From NCBI GenBank assembly GCA_046262995.1, contig JBHELQ010000051.1, positions 1 through 9,523 of the forward strand: a stretch of 9,523 nt of DNA, read 5' to 3'. Of this stretch, positions 1-6,238 are shown piece after piece. Each line of letters opens with the position of its first letter. Positions within the stretch are counted from its first letter, which is position 1. Made by a program: the position numbers and the translations under genes. Source of the DNA: JBHELQ01 sp046262995. Its GTDB lineage: Bacteria > Actinomycetota > Thermoleophilia > Solirubrobacterales > Thermoleophilaceae. The notes beneath the pieces were generated by a model. It made no database searches. It saw nothing but the letters and a program-made list of their open reading frames with translations, and was not told the origin of the DNA.

Positions 1-1
1 C

Positions 2-703
2 GCGCGCGTGACCCGCGACGCGGAGGGGCCGCTGCTGCGGGCCGCGGTGGACGCACGCAAGGACCAGAGCTACATGCTCGCCCGGCTCGCCCCCGAGCTG
101 CTCGAGCGGCTGTGGTTTCCGCTCGGCGAGCTGACGAAGCCGGCCGTTCGCGAGCTCGCTCGGAACGCCGGGCTGTCTGTCGCCGACAAACGCGAGAGCC
201 AGGACCTCTGCTTCCTGGCGGGCATCGGGGGACGAGCGTTCCTGCGTCGTCACGGCGGTCGCAGGCTGACGCGCAGGGAGGGGGAGATAGTCACGCGCGA
301 CGGGCGCGTGGTCGGGCGCCATGCCGGCCAGCACGAGTTCACCGTCGGGCAGCGACGCGGGCTTGGGGTCGCCGGAGATGAACCGCTGTACGTGCTCGCC
401 CGGGACCCCGCGAGCAACCGCGTGGTCGTGGGGGCCCGTGAGCAGCTGGCCACGCGCCGGGTGATCCTCGACGGCGCGCGCCTGCACCGGCCGGACGCGC
501 GGGTGAGCGCTGTGAAGCTGCGCTCGCACTCGTCTCCGCTCCCCTGCCGGGTGGTGCGGACCGGCGACGGCGTCGCGCTGCAGCTCTCGGAGCCGGCCCA
601 CGCCGCCGCGCCGGGACAGCTCGCGTGCCTGCTCGACGGGGACCGCGTGCTCGGTCACGGCACCGTCGTCGCCGCACAGCTCGCCGGGGACTCCGGGCGA
701 TGA
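2..703 (+). CDS. mnmA: tRNA-specific 2-thiouridylase MnmA, C-terminal part (5' end outside window)
   Basis: MnmA thiolates the wobble uridine (s2U34) of Lys, Glu and Gln tRNAs in the cytoplasm, using ATP and sulfur relayed from a cysteine desulfurase. The open frame runs through the left edge: the first two codons read Ala-Arg, then GTG at 8, matching the family's HYARV stretch, so that GTG is an internal Val rather than the start. Family marks, numbered from that Val: KDQSY at 18-22, FPLGELTKP at 37-45, SQDLCFL at 64-70 with the second catalytic cysteine at Cys68, GQRRGLG at 114-120, and the C-terminal beta-barrel ending in PGQ and LGHGTV. About 230 of the usual roughly 360 residues are visible. 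The N-terminal PP-loop and first catalytic cysteine lie outside. The stop overlaps the next gene's ATG (ATGA, 700-703), implying translational coupling. Confidence 0.95.
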   Translation, partial: ARVTRDAEGPLLRAAVDARKDQSYMLARLAPELLERLWFPLGELTKPAVRELARNAGLSVADKRESQDLCFLAGIGGRAFLRRHGGRRLTRREGEIVTRDGRVVGRHAGQHEFTVGQRRGLGVAGDEPLYVLARDPASNRVVVGAREQLATRRVILDGARLHRPDARVSAVKLRSHSSPLPCRVVRTGDGVALQLSEPAHAAAPGQLACLLDGDRVLGHGTVVAAQLAGDSGR

Positions 704-1098
704 GCCTGGACGCGCGCGAGCGGATCGAGCTGGAGGCCCCGCTCGGCGGCGACTTCCACCCAGTGGTGCGGCTGATCATCGGCGGCATCGCCGAGCGGGT
801 CGACTTCGGCTTCGAGGAGATCGACGACCTGCAGCTCGCCGTGGAGCGGCTGCTGGCGGAGGCGCGCTCGGAGGGCACAGTCCGCTTCGCGTTCGAGGTC
901 GGGGACGCGAGCATCCGCACGAGCGTCGGGCCGCTCAGTGAGCGCGCGATCGCCGACGCCCTGCGCGACGGTGACGCCCCGCCGGGGGAGTTGACCCTCA
1001 AGCGCATCCTGCAGACCGTGGTCGACTCGTTCGGTGTCGAGGAGGCCGCCGACGGGCGGATCGTCGTCCGGCTCGAGAAACTGAAGGCGGGGCCGTGA
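700..1098 (+). CDS. RsbW-like anti-sigma / ATP-binding-fold protein, degenerate
   Basis: A 132-residue protein with the layout of the anti-sigma histidine-kinase-like ATPase family (RsbW/SpoIIAB). Residues 20-55 (PVVRLIIGGIAERV, then EIDDLQLAVERLLAEA) match the first long helices. Residues 98-113 (LTLKRILQTVVDSFGV) match the helix after the G2 box. In active members the N-box helix reads roughly AVSEACTNA; here the Asn position is occupied by Glu. No DxGxG motif follows, only SVGPLSERA. ATP binding and Ser kinase activity are therefore doubtful, while the sigma-binding fold may persist. I chose ATG 700 because it overlaps the mnmA stop in the usual ATGA arrangement; a longer in-frame start at 625 would lie deep within mnmA. 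The stop overlaps the sigma gene's GTG (1095-1098). The likely partner is that sigma factor, inferred from position. Confidence 0.75.
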   Translation: MSLDARERIELEAPLGGDFHPVVRLIIGGIAERVDFGFEEIDDLQLAVERLLAEARSEGTVRFAFEVGDASIRTSVGPLSERAIADALRDGDAPPGELTLKRILQTVVDSFGVEEAADGRIVVRLEKLKAGP

Positions 1099-1859
1099 AC
1101 GTGACCGGCGGCCAGGTGTCCACGCAGGACCGCTTCCGGGAACAAGACCGCGAGCTCCTGCGCCGCTACCACGAGCAGGGCGACACGACCGCGCGCGAAG
1201 AGCTGATCCAGCGGCACCTGCCGCTTGTGCGCTCGCTCGCCCGCCGCTACGCGGGCCGGGGGGAGTCGCTCGAGGACATCGAGCAGGTTGGCGCGATCGG
1301 CTTGATCAAGGCCATCGACCGCTTCGAGCTGGAGCGCGAGGTCTCGCTGGCGACCTACGCCACGCCGAACGTGGTGGGCGAGATCAAGCGCCACTTCCGC
1401 GACAAGGGCTGGGCCATCCGCGTCCCGCGTGCCCTGCAGGAGCTGAACGCGCGGATGTCCAGCGGCATCGAACGCCTGACGATCAAGCTCTCGCGCTCGC
1501 CCAGCATCGCCGAGATAGCCGAGGAGCTCGAGACGACCCCCGAGCAGGTGCTGGAGGCGATGGAGGTCGGCTCCGCGTACTCGACCGTGTCGCTGTCGAG
1601 CGGGCCGGCGGGCGAGGAGGAGCTCGACCCGCTCGAGACGATCGGCGAGGAGGACGAGGGCTTCGAGCGCTCCGAGGACCGGGCGGCCCTCGCGCCCGCC
1701 CTAAAGCGGCTGCCGCCGCGCGAGCGCGAGATCCTGAGGATGCGATTCGAGGAGGGGCTGCCCCAGACCCAGATCGCTCAGCGGGTCGGCCTCTCGCAGA
1801 TGCACGTCTCGCGCCTGATCCGAAAGTCGCTCGGCACGATGAGGGAGGAACTCGGATAG
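1095..1859 (+). CDS. RNA polymerase sigma factor, SigB/SigF/SigG subfamily (sigma-70 group 3)
   Basis: A 254-residue alternative sigma factor that directs RNA polymerase to a specific promoter set. Sigma region 2 spans about 40-110 (LPLVRSLARRYAGRGESLED, then EQVGAIGLIKAIDRF and the TYATPNVVGEIKRHFRDKGW core that binds and melts the -10 element). Region 3 is about 115-170, including the RSPSIAEIAEELETTPEQV helix-turn-helix. Region 4 is about 200-252 (LPPREREILRMRFEEGLPQT, then VGLSQMHVSRLIRKSL), which reads the -35 element. Domain content and length match group 3 stress/sporulation factors (SigB, SigF) rather than ECF or housekeeping types. An acidic linker, residues 174-196, sits between regions 3 and 4. 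GTG 1095 overlaps the previous stop; GTG 1101 and 1116 are alternatives. Its target promoters cannot be told from this window. Confidence 0.93.
   Translation: MNVTGGQVSTQDRFREQDRELLRRYHEQGDTTAREELIQRHLPLVRSLARRYAGRGESLEDIEQVGAIGLIKAIDRFELEREVSLATYATPNVVGEIKRHFRDKGWAIRVPRALQELNARMSSGIERLTIKLSRSPSIAEIAEELETTPEQVLEAMEVGSAYSTVSLSSGPAGEEELDPLETIGEEDEGFERSEDRAALAPALKRLPPREREILRMRFEEGLPQTQIAQRVGLSQMHVSRLIRKSLGTMREELG
1844..1849 (+). promoter_or_regulatory. Shine-Dalgarno site for the ATA-initiated SBP1
   Basis: GGAGGA lies inside the last codons of the sigma gene, 6 nt before ATA 1856, the spacing expected of a strong ribosome-binding site. No standard start codon lies in the right place in the SBP1 frame, so this site is the main argument for initiation at ATA. 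Confidence 0.6.
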
Positions 1860-3361
1860 CGCGTGCCGGCGCGGCGGCCGCCCTCGTCGGCTCGCTGTTC
1901 CTGGTCGGCTGCGTCGGGCTGGGCGGGGGATCGTCGGGCAGCGCCCGCGCGGGCGGGACGATCGAGGCCGCGGTCGAGCCATCCAGGCAGCCGATCGACC
2001 CCGCCGTAGCCACCCGCCCGGCAGCGCTCGAAGCACTCTGGCTTGCGTATACGCCGCCGCTCACCTATCGGCGCCGCGAGGGCGACGGCGCGCTGGAGCT
2101 GATCCCGGGCCTGGCCGAGCGGATGCCGACGGTGTCGAACGGCGGCCGCTCGTACTCGTTCAAGCTGCGATCGGGGCTCCGCTACCCCGACGGAACGCGG
2201 GTGCGGGCGAGCGACTTCGCGCACACCGTTCGGCGGGCCCGGAGTCTCAGCCGCACGGCGAGGCAGCTCTTCTCCGGCATCGTCTCTGTCCACGCGACCG
2301 ACGAGAACCGCGCCGTGACCGTCTCGCTACGCGGTCCGGATCCGGCCTTTCCCTACGTCCTGGCCAGTACCTTCGCCGGCCTGGTGCCGGGTCGCACTCC
2401 GCTGCGGACCGGGCTGCGCCGGCCACCGGCCGGGCTGGGCCCCTACGAGCTGATCAGGACCACGCCCGACGGGGGCTACACGCTGCGAAGGAACGTCCGC
2501 TTCCAGGTGCCCGGGATTCCGACGGGCTTCATCGACCGGATCACCGCCCAGCCGTTCGCCGACAGGGGGCGGGCCACGCGGGCCGTGATCACGGGCCGCC
2601 TCGACTACCTGCAGGGAACGCCCCCGATCGCCCTACTGCCGGACCTGCGGTCCAAGTACGAGGACCGCTACGCGGAGCACCCGAGCCTGTCGACGCGCTT
2701 CCTGCGGCTCGCGCCCCGCGGCGCCTTGAAGCGCCGGCGCCTGCGCCACGCGATCGCCTACGCGACGGACGAGAAGAAGATCGGGCGGCTGAGCCACGGT
2801 CTGACCGAGCCGACCTGCAACGTGGTGCCGCGCCAGCTCTCGGGCTACCGACTGCTCGACCCCTGCCCCTGGGGCGACCCCACAGGGAGCCCTGACCTCC
2901 TGAGGGCGCGGGCGCTCGTGGAGCGCCTGCCGAGGCCGCCGGTTCTCACGTTGAGCGCCCGCCCGCGAGACCGGGTCGTCGGCCGCTACTTCGCACGGAC
3001 GCTCAAGACCATCGGCATCAGGGCGCGCCTGCGACTGACGCGAGGCGGGGGACGGGGGCCCCTGGCGCTGGGAGCGGTCTCTCCCCGCCTGCCCGACGCG
3101 GCCGGCCTGCTCCAGGCATCGTTCGACCACGTGGACCGCCGGCTCGCACGGCGCGGCGTGGAAGCCGCTCGCGAGCCCGACCAGACCCGCCGCGCGGCCC
3201 TCGCAGCCGATCTGGAGCAGAGGCTCGTGCGCCGGGCGGTCCTGCTTCCCTACGGGAACGACGTGCGCACGATCTTCGTCTCCGAGCGGCTCGACCTCCA
3301 GGGCTGCGCCCGCTTCCAGCCGCTTTATGGGAACGACTACTCGAGCTTCTGCCTCAAGTAG
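1856..3361 (+). CDS. Peptide-type ABC transporter substrate-binding lipoprotein SBP1 (family 5), probable ATA start
   Basis: A 501-residue extracellular lipoprotein of the SBP_bac_5 family (DppA/OppA type). The first ATG in frame is at 2123, but the frame stays open and homologous well upstream: it reads a signal peptide (RAGAAAALVGSLFLVGC) with lipobox LVGC, Cys19 if ATA 1856 is the start. No ATG, GTG, TTG or CTG lies in frame between 1730 and 1856. ATA 1856 sits 6 nt after GGAGGA (1844-1849) and overlaps the sigma stop as ATAG. The domain proper begins near residue 80 (ELIPGLAERMPTVS) and runs to the C-terminal FCLK. It is a clear paralogue of the next gene (shared ASDF, PTCN, PYGN and FCLK motifs). 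It is Arg-rich, and about 24 residues shorter in the C-terminal lobe, where the sister protein's DWFEDYPHPGDY segment is missing. It could be a diverged sensor-type binding protein or one losing function. Ligand unknown. Confidence 0.82.
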   Translation: MARAGAAAALVGSLFLVGCVGLGGGSSGSARAGGTIEAAVEPSRQPIDPAVATRPAALEALWLAYTPPLTYRRREGDGALELIPGLAERMPTVSNGGRSYSFKLRSGLRYPDGTRVRASDFAHTVRRARSLSRTARQLFSGIVSVHATDENRAVTVSLRGPDPAFPYVLASTFAGLVPGRTPLRTGLRRPPAGLGPYELIRTTPDGGYTLRRNVRFQVPGIPTGFIDRITAQPFADRGRATRAVITGRLDYLQGTPPIALLPDLRSKYEDRYAEHPSLSTRFLRLAPRGALKRRRLRHAIAYATDEKKIGRLSHGLTEPTCNVVPRQLSGYRLLDPCPWGDPTGSPDLLRARALVERLPRPPVLTLSARPRDRVVGRYFARTLKTIGIRARLRLTRGGGRGPLALGAVSPRLPDAAGLLQASFDHVDRRLARRGVEAAREPDQTRRAALAADLEQRLVRRAVLLPYGNDVRTIFVSERLDLQGCARFQPLYGNDYSSFCLK

Positions 3362-3466
3362 GGCTGTCTCGGGTAAGAGGGCTTGTGCGCGCATGCACGA
3401 GCAACAAGGAATAAATTCTGCGCGGCGAATAGGTCATCGTCAGCCCGCGATCCTGGAGGGAAACAC
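3362..3466 (+). promoter_or_regulatory. SBP1-SBP2 intergenic leader, possible SBP2 promoter region
   Basis: This 105-nt gap is one of the few non-coding spaces inside the cluster and includes an AT-rich patch (about 3403-3417, AACAAGGAATAAATT) that is unusual for this DNA. TAAATT at 3412-3417 matches four of six -10 consensus bases, but no -35 element lies at 16-18 nt spacing (TTGTGC at 3383 is too far, 23 nt). A dedicated SBP2 promoter here is plausible from layout but not demonstrated by motifs. The gap ends in a strong Shine-Dalgarno, GGAGGG at 3455-3460, 6 nt before ATG 3467. Confidence 0.35.
3381..3402 (+). terminator. Terminator-like hairpin after SBP1 (or operator palindrome)
   Basis: GCTTGTGC (3381-3388) pairs with GCACGAGC (3395-3402): eight pairs with one G-U wobble around a 6-nt GCGCAT loop. 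It starts 20 nt after the SBP1 stop. No T-tract follows, only an A-rich stretch, so termination may be partial. The same bases contain the short palindromes TGCGCGCA and GCATGC and could instead bind a regulator ahead of SBP2. Confidence 0.4.
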
Positions 3467-5122
3467 ATGGGGAAGCTCTGTCGGTGCTCGCTAACGCTCG
3501 TCGCCGTGGCAGTTTCGGCGCTGGCGATCTCCGCCTGCGGCGGGAGCGATAACGGCGGCGGCGGCGGAGGAGGCAAGAAGGGCGGCTCGATCACGGTCGC
3601 CACGACCGGGTTCGACAACGCGGACCCCACTCTCTTCTCGACGACCCAGTCAATCCAGGCGTTTCAGCTCGCGTACACACCCCTGGTGGCTTACAAGCAC
3701 GAGCAGGGGAACGCCGGGAACGAGCTCATTCCCGGCCTCGCCAAGGAGGTCCCACAGCCGACCAACGGCGGGAAGACGTACAAGTTCCAGCTGCGCGACG
3801 GCCTGAAGTACAGCGACGGCTCGCCTGTCAAGGCCAGCGACTTCGAGAACTCGGTCAAGCGGCTGCTGAAGCTCGGGAGCGTCTGGTCGAACTCCTACAC
3901 AGTGATCGACGGCGCCGAGGAGTTCCAGAAGAAGGGCAACTTCAAGGCCGACATCAAGGGCATCGTGCCGAACGACAAGACCGGCGCGATCACCGTCAAC
4001 CTGAAGGAGCCGGACACGAAGCTCCTGTTCGCCCTCGCCGAGCCGTACGTGGCCCCCACGCCGGCCGCGAAGTCACCGGCGAAGAGCCTCAAGCAGCCTC
4101 CTCCGGGGGTGGGCCCTTACACGCTCGACGTCGTCGACTTCAAGCGTCTCTACGTGCTGAAGCGTAATCCGCATTGGCCGCACATCTCGGGGATCCCGGA
4201 CGGCAACTTCGACAAGATCACCGGCCGCGTGAGCAGCAACGTCACGCGCATGACCCAGGACGTGATCAGCGGGAAGGCCGACTTCATGACCGAGGACCCG
4301 ACCGGCGACCAGCTGCCGCTGGTGCGGCAGAAGTACAAGGACCGGATCCGCCAGGAGCCGAACCCCCCGAACACGTACTACATGTTCCTGAACGTGACCA
4401 TTCCGCCCTTCGACAAGCTCGAGGCGCGACAGGCGGTGAACTACGCCTTCGACAGCAACGCGGAGGTGCGCATCTTCGGCGGAAGGCTGAAGCCGACGTG
4501 CAACTTCATCCCGCCGGGCATCGAGGGCTACAAGCCGCTCGACTGCAAGTACGGGGCGCCGACCGGCAAGGGTGACATCGCGAAGGCGAAGCAGCTGGTC
4601 AAGAAGTCCGGCTACGACGGCATGAAGATCACCGTCTTCACGGACAACAAGGACCCGCGGCCGGCCATGGTCGATTACTACCGCGACCTGCTGAACCAGA
4701 TCGGCTTCAAGGCGGACACGAAGCCGCTCGACCATCAGGTCTACTTCGAGACCATCGGCCTCAAGCGGACAAAGGCGCAGACCGGGTTCACGGACTGGTT
4801 CGAGGACTATCCGCATCCCGGCGACTACATCGAGAACCTGCTCAGCAAGCGCGCCCTGTCGTCCGACGTGACGAACAACCAGGGCTTCGTGAGCGATCCG
4901 GTGCTCGACAAGAAGCTGGACGAGCTCAGGGGCAAGGACCCGAAGGACACGGCGGACGACTGGGCGAAGCTCGACGACTACGTCGTGAACCAGAAGGCCT
5001 ACGTGTTGCCCTACGGCAACGAGGAGTCGACCTCGTTCTTCTCCGAGCGGATGAACGCGCAGGACTGCAGCGGTCTCCACCCGGTCTACAAGAACGACTG
5101 GCTCTTGTTCTGCCTGAAGTAA
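3467..5122 (+). CDS. Peptide-type ABC transporter substrate-binding lipoprotein SBP2 (family 5)
   Basis: A 551-residue lipoprotein expected to sit on the outer face of the membrane and deliver ligand to the permeases encoded next. ATG 3467 has GGAGGG 6 nt upstream and opens a typical lipoprotein signal peptide ending LAISAC, with Cys24 as lipidation site. A Gly-rich, Lys-containing linker follows (about 25-41). The SBP_bac_5 domain covers most of the rest: ELIPGLAKEVPQP near 86-98, SDGSPVKASDFENSVKRLL near 116-134, PPGVGPYTL near 212-220, and the C-lobe DWFEDYPHPGDYIENLL near 443-459. Four cysteines (345, 360, 534, 549) are shared with SBP1. An in-frame TTG at 3383 would add 28 residues ahead of the signal peptide and is rejected. 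It is Lys-rich with uniform AAG/GAC/AAC codons, consistent with high expression. Family 5 also imports nickel, opines and sugars, so a peptide ligand is probable, not certain. Confidence 0.95.
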   Translation: MGKLCRCSLTLVAVAVSALAISACGGSDNGGGGGGGKKGGSITVATTGFDNADPTLFSTTQSIQAFQLAYTPLVAYKHEQGNAGNELIPGLAKEVPQPTNGGKTYKFQLRDGLKYSDGSPVKASDFENSVKRLLKLGSVWSNSYTVIDGAEEFQKKGNFKADIKGIVPNDKTGAITVNLKEPDTKLLFALAEPYVAPTPAAKSPAKSLKQPPPGVGPYTLDVVDFKRLYVLKRNPHWPHISGIPDGNFDKITGRVSSNVTRMTQDVISGKADFMTEDPTGDQLPLVRQKYKDRIRQEPNPPNTYYMFLNVTIPPFDKLEARQAVNYAFDSNAEVRIFGGRLKPTCNFIPPGIEGYKPLDCKYGAPTGKGDIAKAKQLVKKSGYDGMKITVFTDNKDPRPAMVDYYRDLLNQIGFKADTKPLDHQVYFETIGLKRTKAQTGFTDWFEDYPHPGDYIENLLSKRALSSDVTNNQGFVSDPVLDKKLDELRGKDPKDTADDWAKLDDYVVNQKAYVLPYGNEESTSFFSERMNAQDCSGLHPVYKNDWLLFCLK

Positions 5123-5133
5123 TTCCGGACGAG

Positions 5134-5161
5134 GCGGGAGGGGGTCACATCCCCCTCCCGC
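5134..5161 (+). terminator. Strong stem-loop between SBP2 and permease genes (partial terminator or mRNA-stabilising hairpin)
   Basis: Left arm GCGGGAGGGGG (5134-5144) and right arm CCCCCTCCCGC (5151-5161) form a perfect 11-bp stem around the 6-nt loop TCACAT. It begins 11 nt after the SBP2 stop and no T-tract follows. In binding-protein transporter operons, hairpins in this position commonly protect the upstream message or partly stop transcription, giving excess binding protein over permease; I infer the same here. Confidence 0.75.
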
Positions 5162-5165
5162 TGGC

Positions 5166-5179
5166 GTCACACTTGTGAC
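5166..5179 (+). promoter_or_regulatory. Inverted repeat at the start of the first permease gene
   Basis: GTCACA (5166-5171) and TGTGAC (5174-5179) are perfect inverted arms separated by CT, ending one base before ATG 5181 and containing the alternative GTG 5175. In RNA this is a small hairpin beside the start codon; in DNA it is a dyad. GTCACA is also found across the upstream hairpin's right side of stem and loop (5144-5149), so two competing pairings are possible. Confidence 0.45.
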
Positions 5180-5180
5180 C

Positions 5181-6221
5181 ATGGCCACCGAGCCCGTCGC
5201 CGAAGTTGGTGTCGAGGGTCCGGCCGTGTTCGAGGAGCAGGCGCGGCGCGAGCGCGTCGCGGGGCTCAGTCCCTGGCGGCTCGCCCTGCGCCGGCTGCGG
5301 CGCAACAGGACGTCGATCGCCTTCGGGGCCCTGTTCGTGGTCATCGTGGCGCTCTGCCTGGCGGCGCCGCTGTGGGCCCACGAGGTGGCTCACACCAGCC
5401 CGATAAAGAACCACCTGACCGACACGGTCAAGGTAGGGGGTAAGAAGAAGGACGTCGTGGCTCCGGACGGCGTCCCGATCGGGCCGACGTGGCGTGGCCG
5501 GTTCTTCCTCGGCGCCGACCCGAATGGCCGCGACACCGCCGTGCGCCTGCTCTACGGCGGCCGCAACTCCCTGCTGATCGGAGTCGGAGCCGCGCTGATA
5601 ACCGCCTTTCTCGCGGCGATCCTGGGCAGCCTGGCCGGCTACTTCCGCGGCTTCCTGGACACGTTCATCTCTCGTGCGCTCGACGTCATCTGGGCGTTCC
5701 CCGTGGTGCTGCTCGGAGTCGCCCTGGGCACGGCCCTCACCCTGGCCGGGCTCCACCTGGGGCCGATAACGATCAGTGGCAAGTCGAAGCTGATACCCAC
5801 GCTGATCATCGCGGTCGTCTACGTCCCGTACATGGCGCGCCCGATCCGAGGGCAGGTCCTGTCCCTGCGCGAGAAGGAGTTCGTGGAAGCGGCCCGGGCC
5901 CAGGGGGCGGGCCCGCTGCGGATCATGCTGTCCGAGATCCTGCCGAACCTGGCTTCGACCGTGATCGTCTTCCTGCCGCTGATGGTGGCGAACGCGATCC
6001 TCCTCGAGGCGGCGCTCGGCTTCCTCGGCGTGGGTGTGCAGCCGCCCGAGCCCTCCTGGGGCACGATGATCGGCGACGGCGTCGAGCGCATCCTCTCCGG
6101 ACCCCATCTGGCGATCGTCCCCGGCCTGATGCTGGTGCTCACCGTGCTGGCCCTGAACGTCTTCGGCGACGGCGTGCGGGACGCGTTCGACCCCCGGGCG
6201 AAGGTCCACCTGGAGCACTGA
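5181..6221 (+). CDS. ABC transporter permease, DppC/OppC family
   Basis: A 346-residue inner-membrane permease forming half of the importer's channel. The N-terminal OppC_N-type region has a basic stretch (PWRLALRRLRRNR, 31-43) and a first membrane segment near 47-66. An extracytoplasmic stretch of about 60 residues with the GADPNGRD motif (111-118) follows. Further membrane segments lie near 130-155, 165-192, 205-220, 260-285 and 308-328. The EAA loop that docks on the ATPases is at about 236-256 (EAARAQGAGPLRIMLSEILPN). The family C-terminal mark, ALGFLGVGVQPPEPSWG, is at 278-294. ATG 5181 and GTG 5175 are both possible; neither has a Shine-Dalgarno and both lie at an inverted repeat. The stop overlaps an ATG (TGATG) that opens a 5-codon reading frame leading into the next gene. 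Confidence 0.93.
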   Translation: MATEPVAEVGVEGPAVFEEQARRERVAGLSPWRLALRRLRRNRTSIAFGALFVVIVALCLAAPLWAHEVAHTSPIKNHLTDTVKVGGKKKDVVAPDGVPIGPTWRGRFFLGADPNGRDTAVRLLYGGRNSLLIGVGAALITAFLAAILGSLAGYFRGFLDTFISRALDVIWAFPVVLLGVALGTALTLAGLHLGPITISGKSKLIPTLIIAVVYVPYMARPIRGQVLSLREKEFVEAARAQGAGPLRIMLSEILPNLASTVIVFLPLMVANAILLEAALGFLGVGVQPPEPSWGTMIGDGVERILSGPHLAIVPGLMLVLTVLALNVFGDGVRDAFDPRAKVHLEH

Positions 6222-6238
6222 TGGTGGGGACGCGCTGA
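6221..6238 (+). other. Five-codon minicistron (MVGTR) between the two permease genes
   Basis: ATG 6221 overlaps the stop of the first permease gene and reads five codons to TGA 6236-6238, which abuts ATG 6239 of the second permease. The same bases hold GGTGGGG, the likely Shine-Dalgarno for ATG 6239 about 8 nt on. It could carry terminating ribosomes to the next start, or it may be chance. Confidence 0.3.

Noticed and set aside
1860..1910. A frameshift that would give SBP1 a GTG 1863 start
   Set aside because: The GTG frame reads an Arg/Ser/Trp-rich sequence with no signal peptide, while the ATA frame gives a clean one, so no shift is needed. A base error still cannot be excluded without reads.
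2123..2125. ATG 2123 as the start of SBP1
   Set aside because: It falls inside the conserved ELIPGLAERMP segment and would remove the signal peptide, lipobox and about 60 residues that align with SBP2.
3371..3376. GGGTAA as a SigB/SigF-type -10 element upstream of SBP2, suggesting control by the neighbouring sigma
   Set aside because: No GTTT-like -35 is found 12-16 nt upstream, so the match is too short to support a promoter.
3383..3466. TTG 3383 as SBP2 start
   Set aside because: It adds 28 polar residues ahead of a complete lipoprotein signal peptide, and ATG 3467 has a well-placed Shine-Dalgarno.
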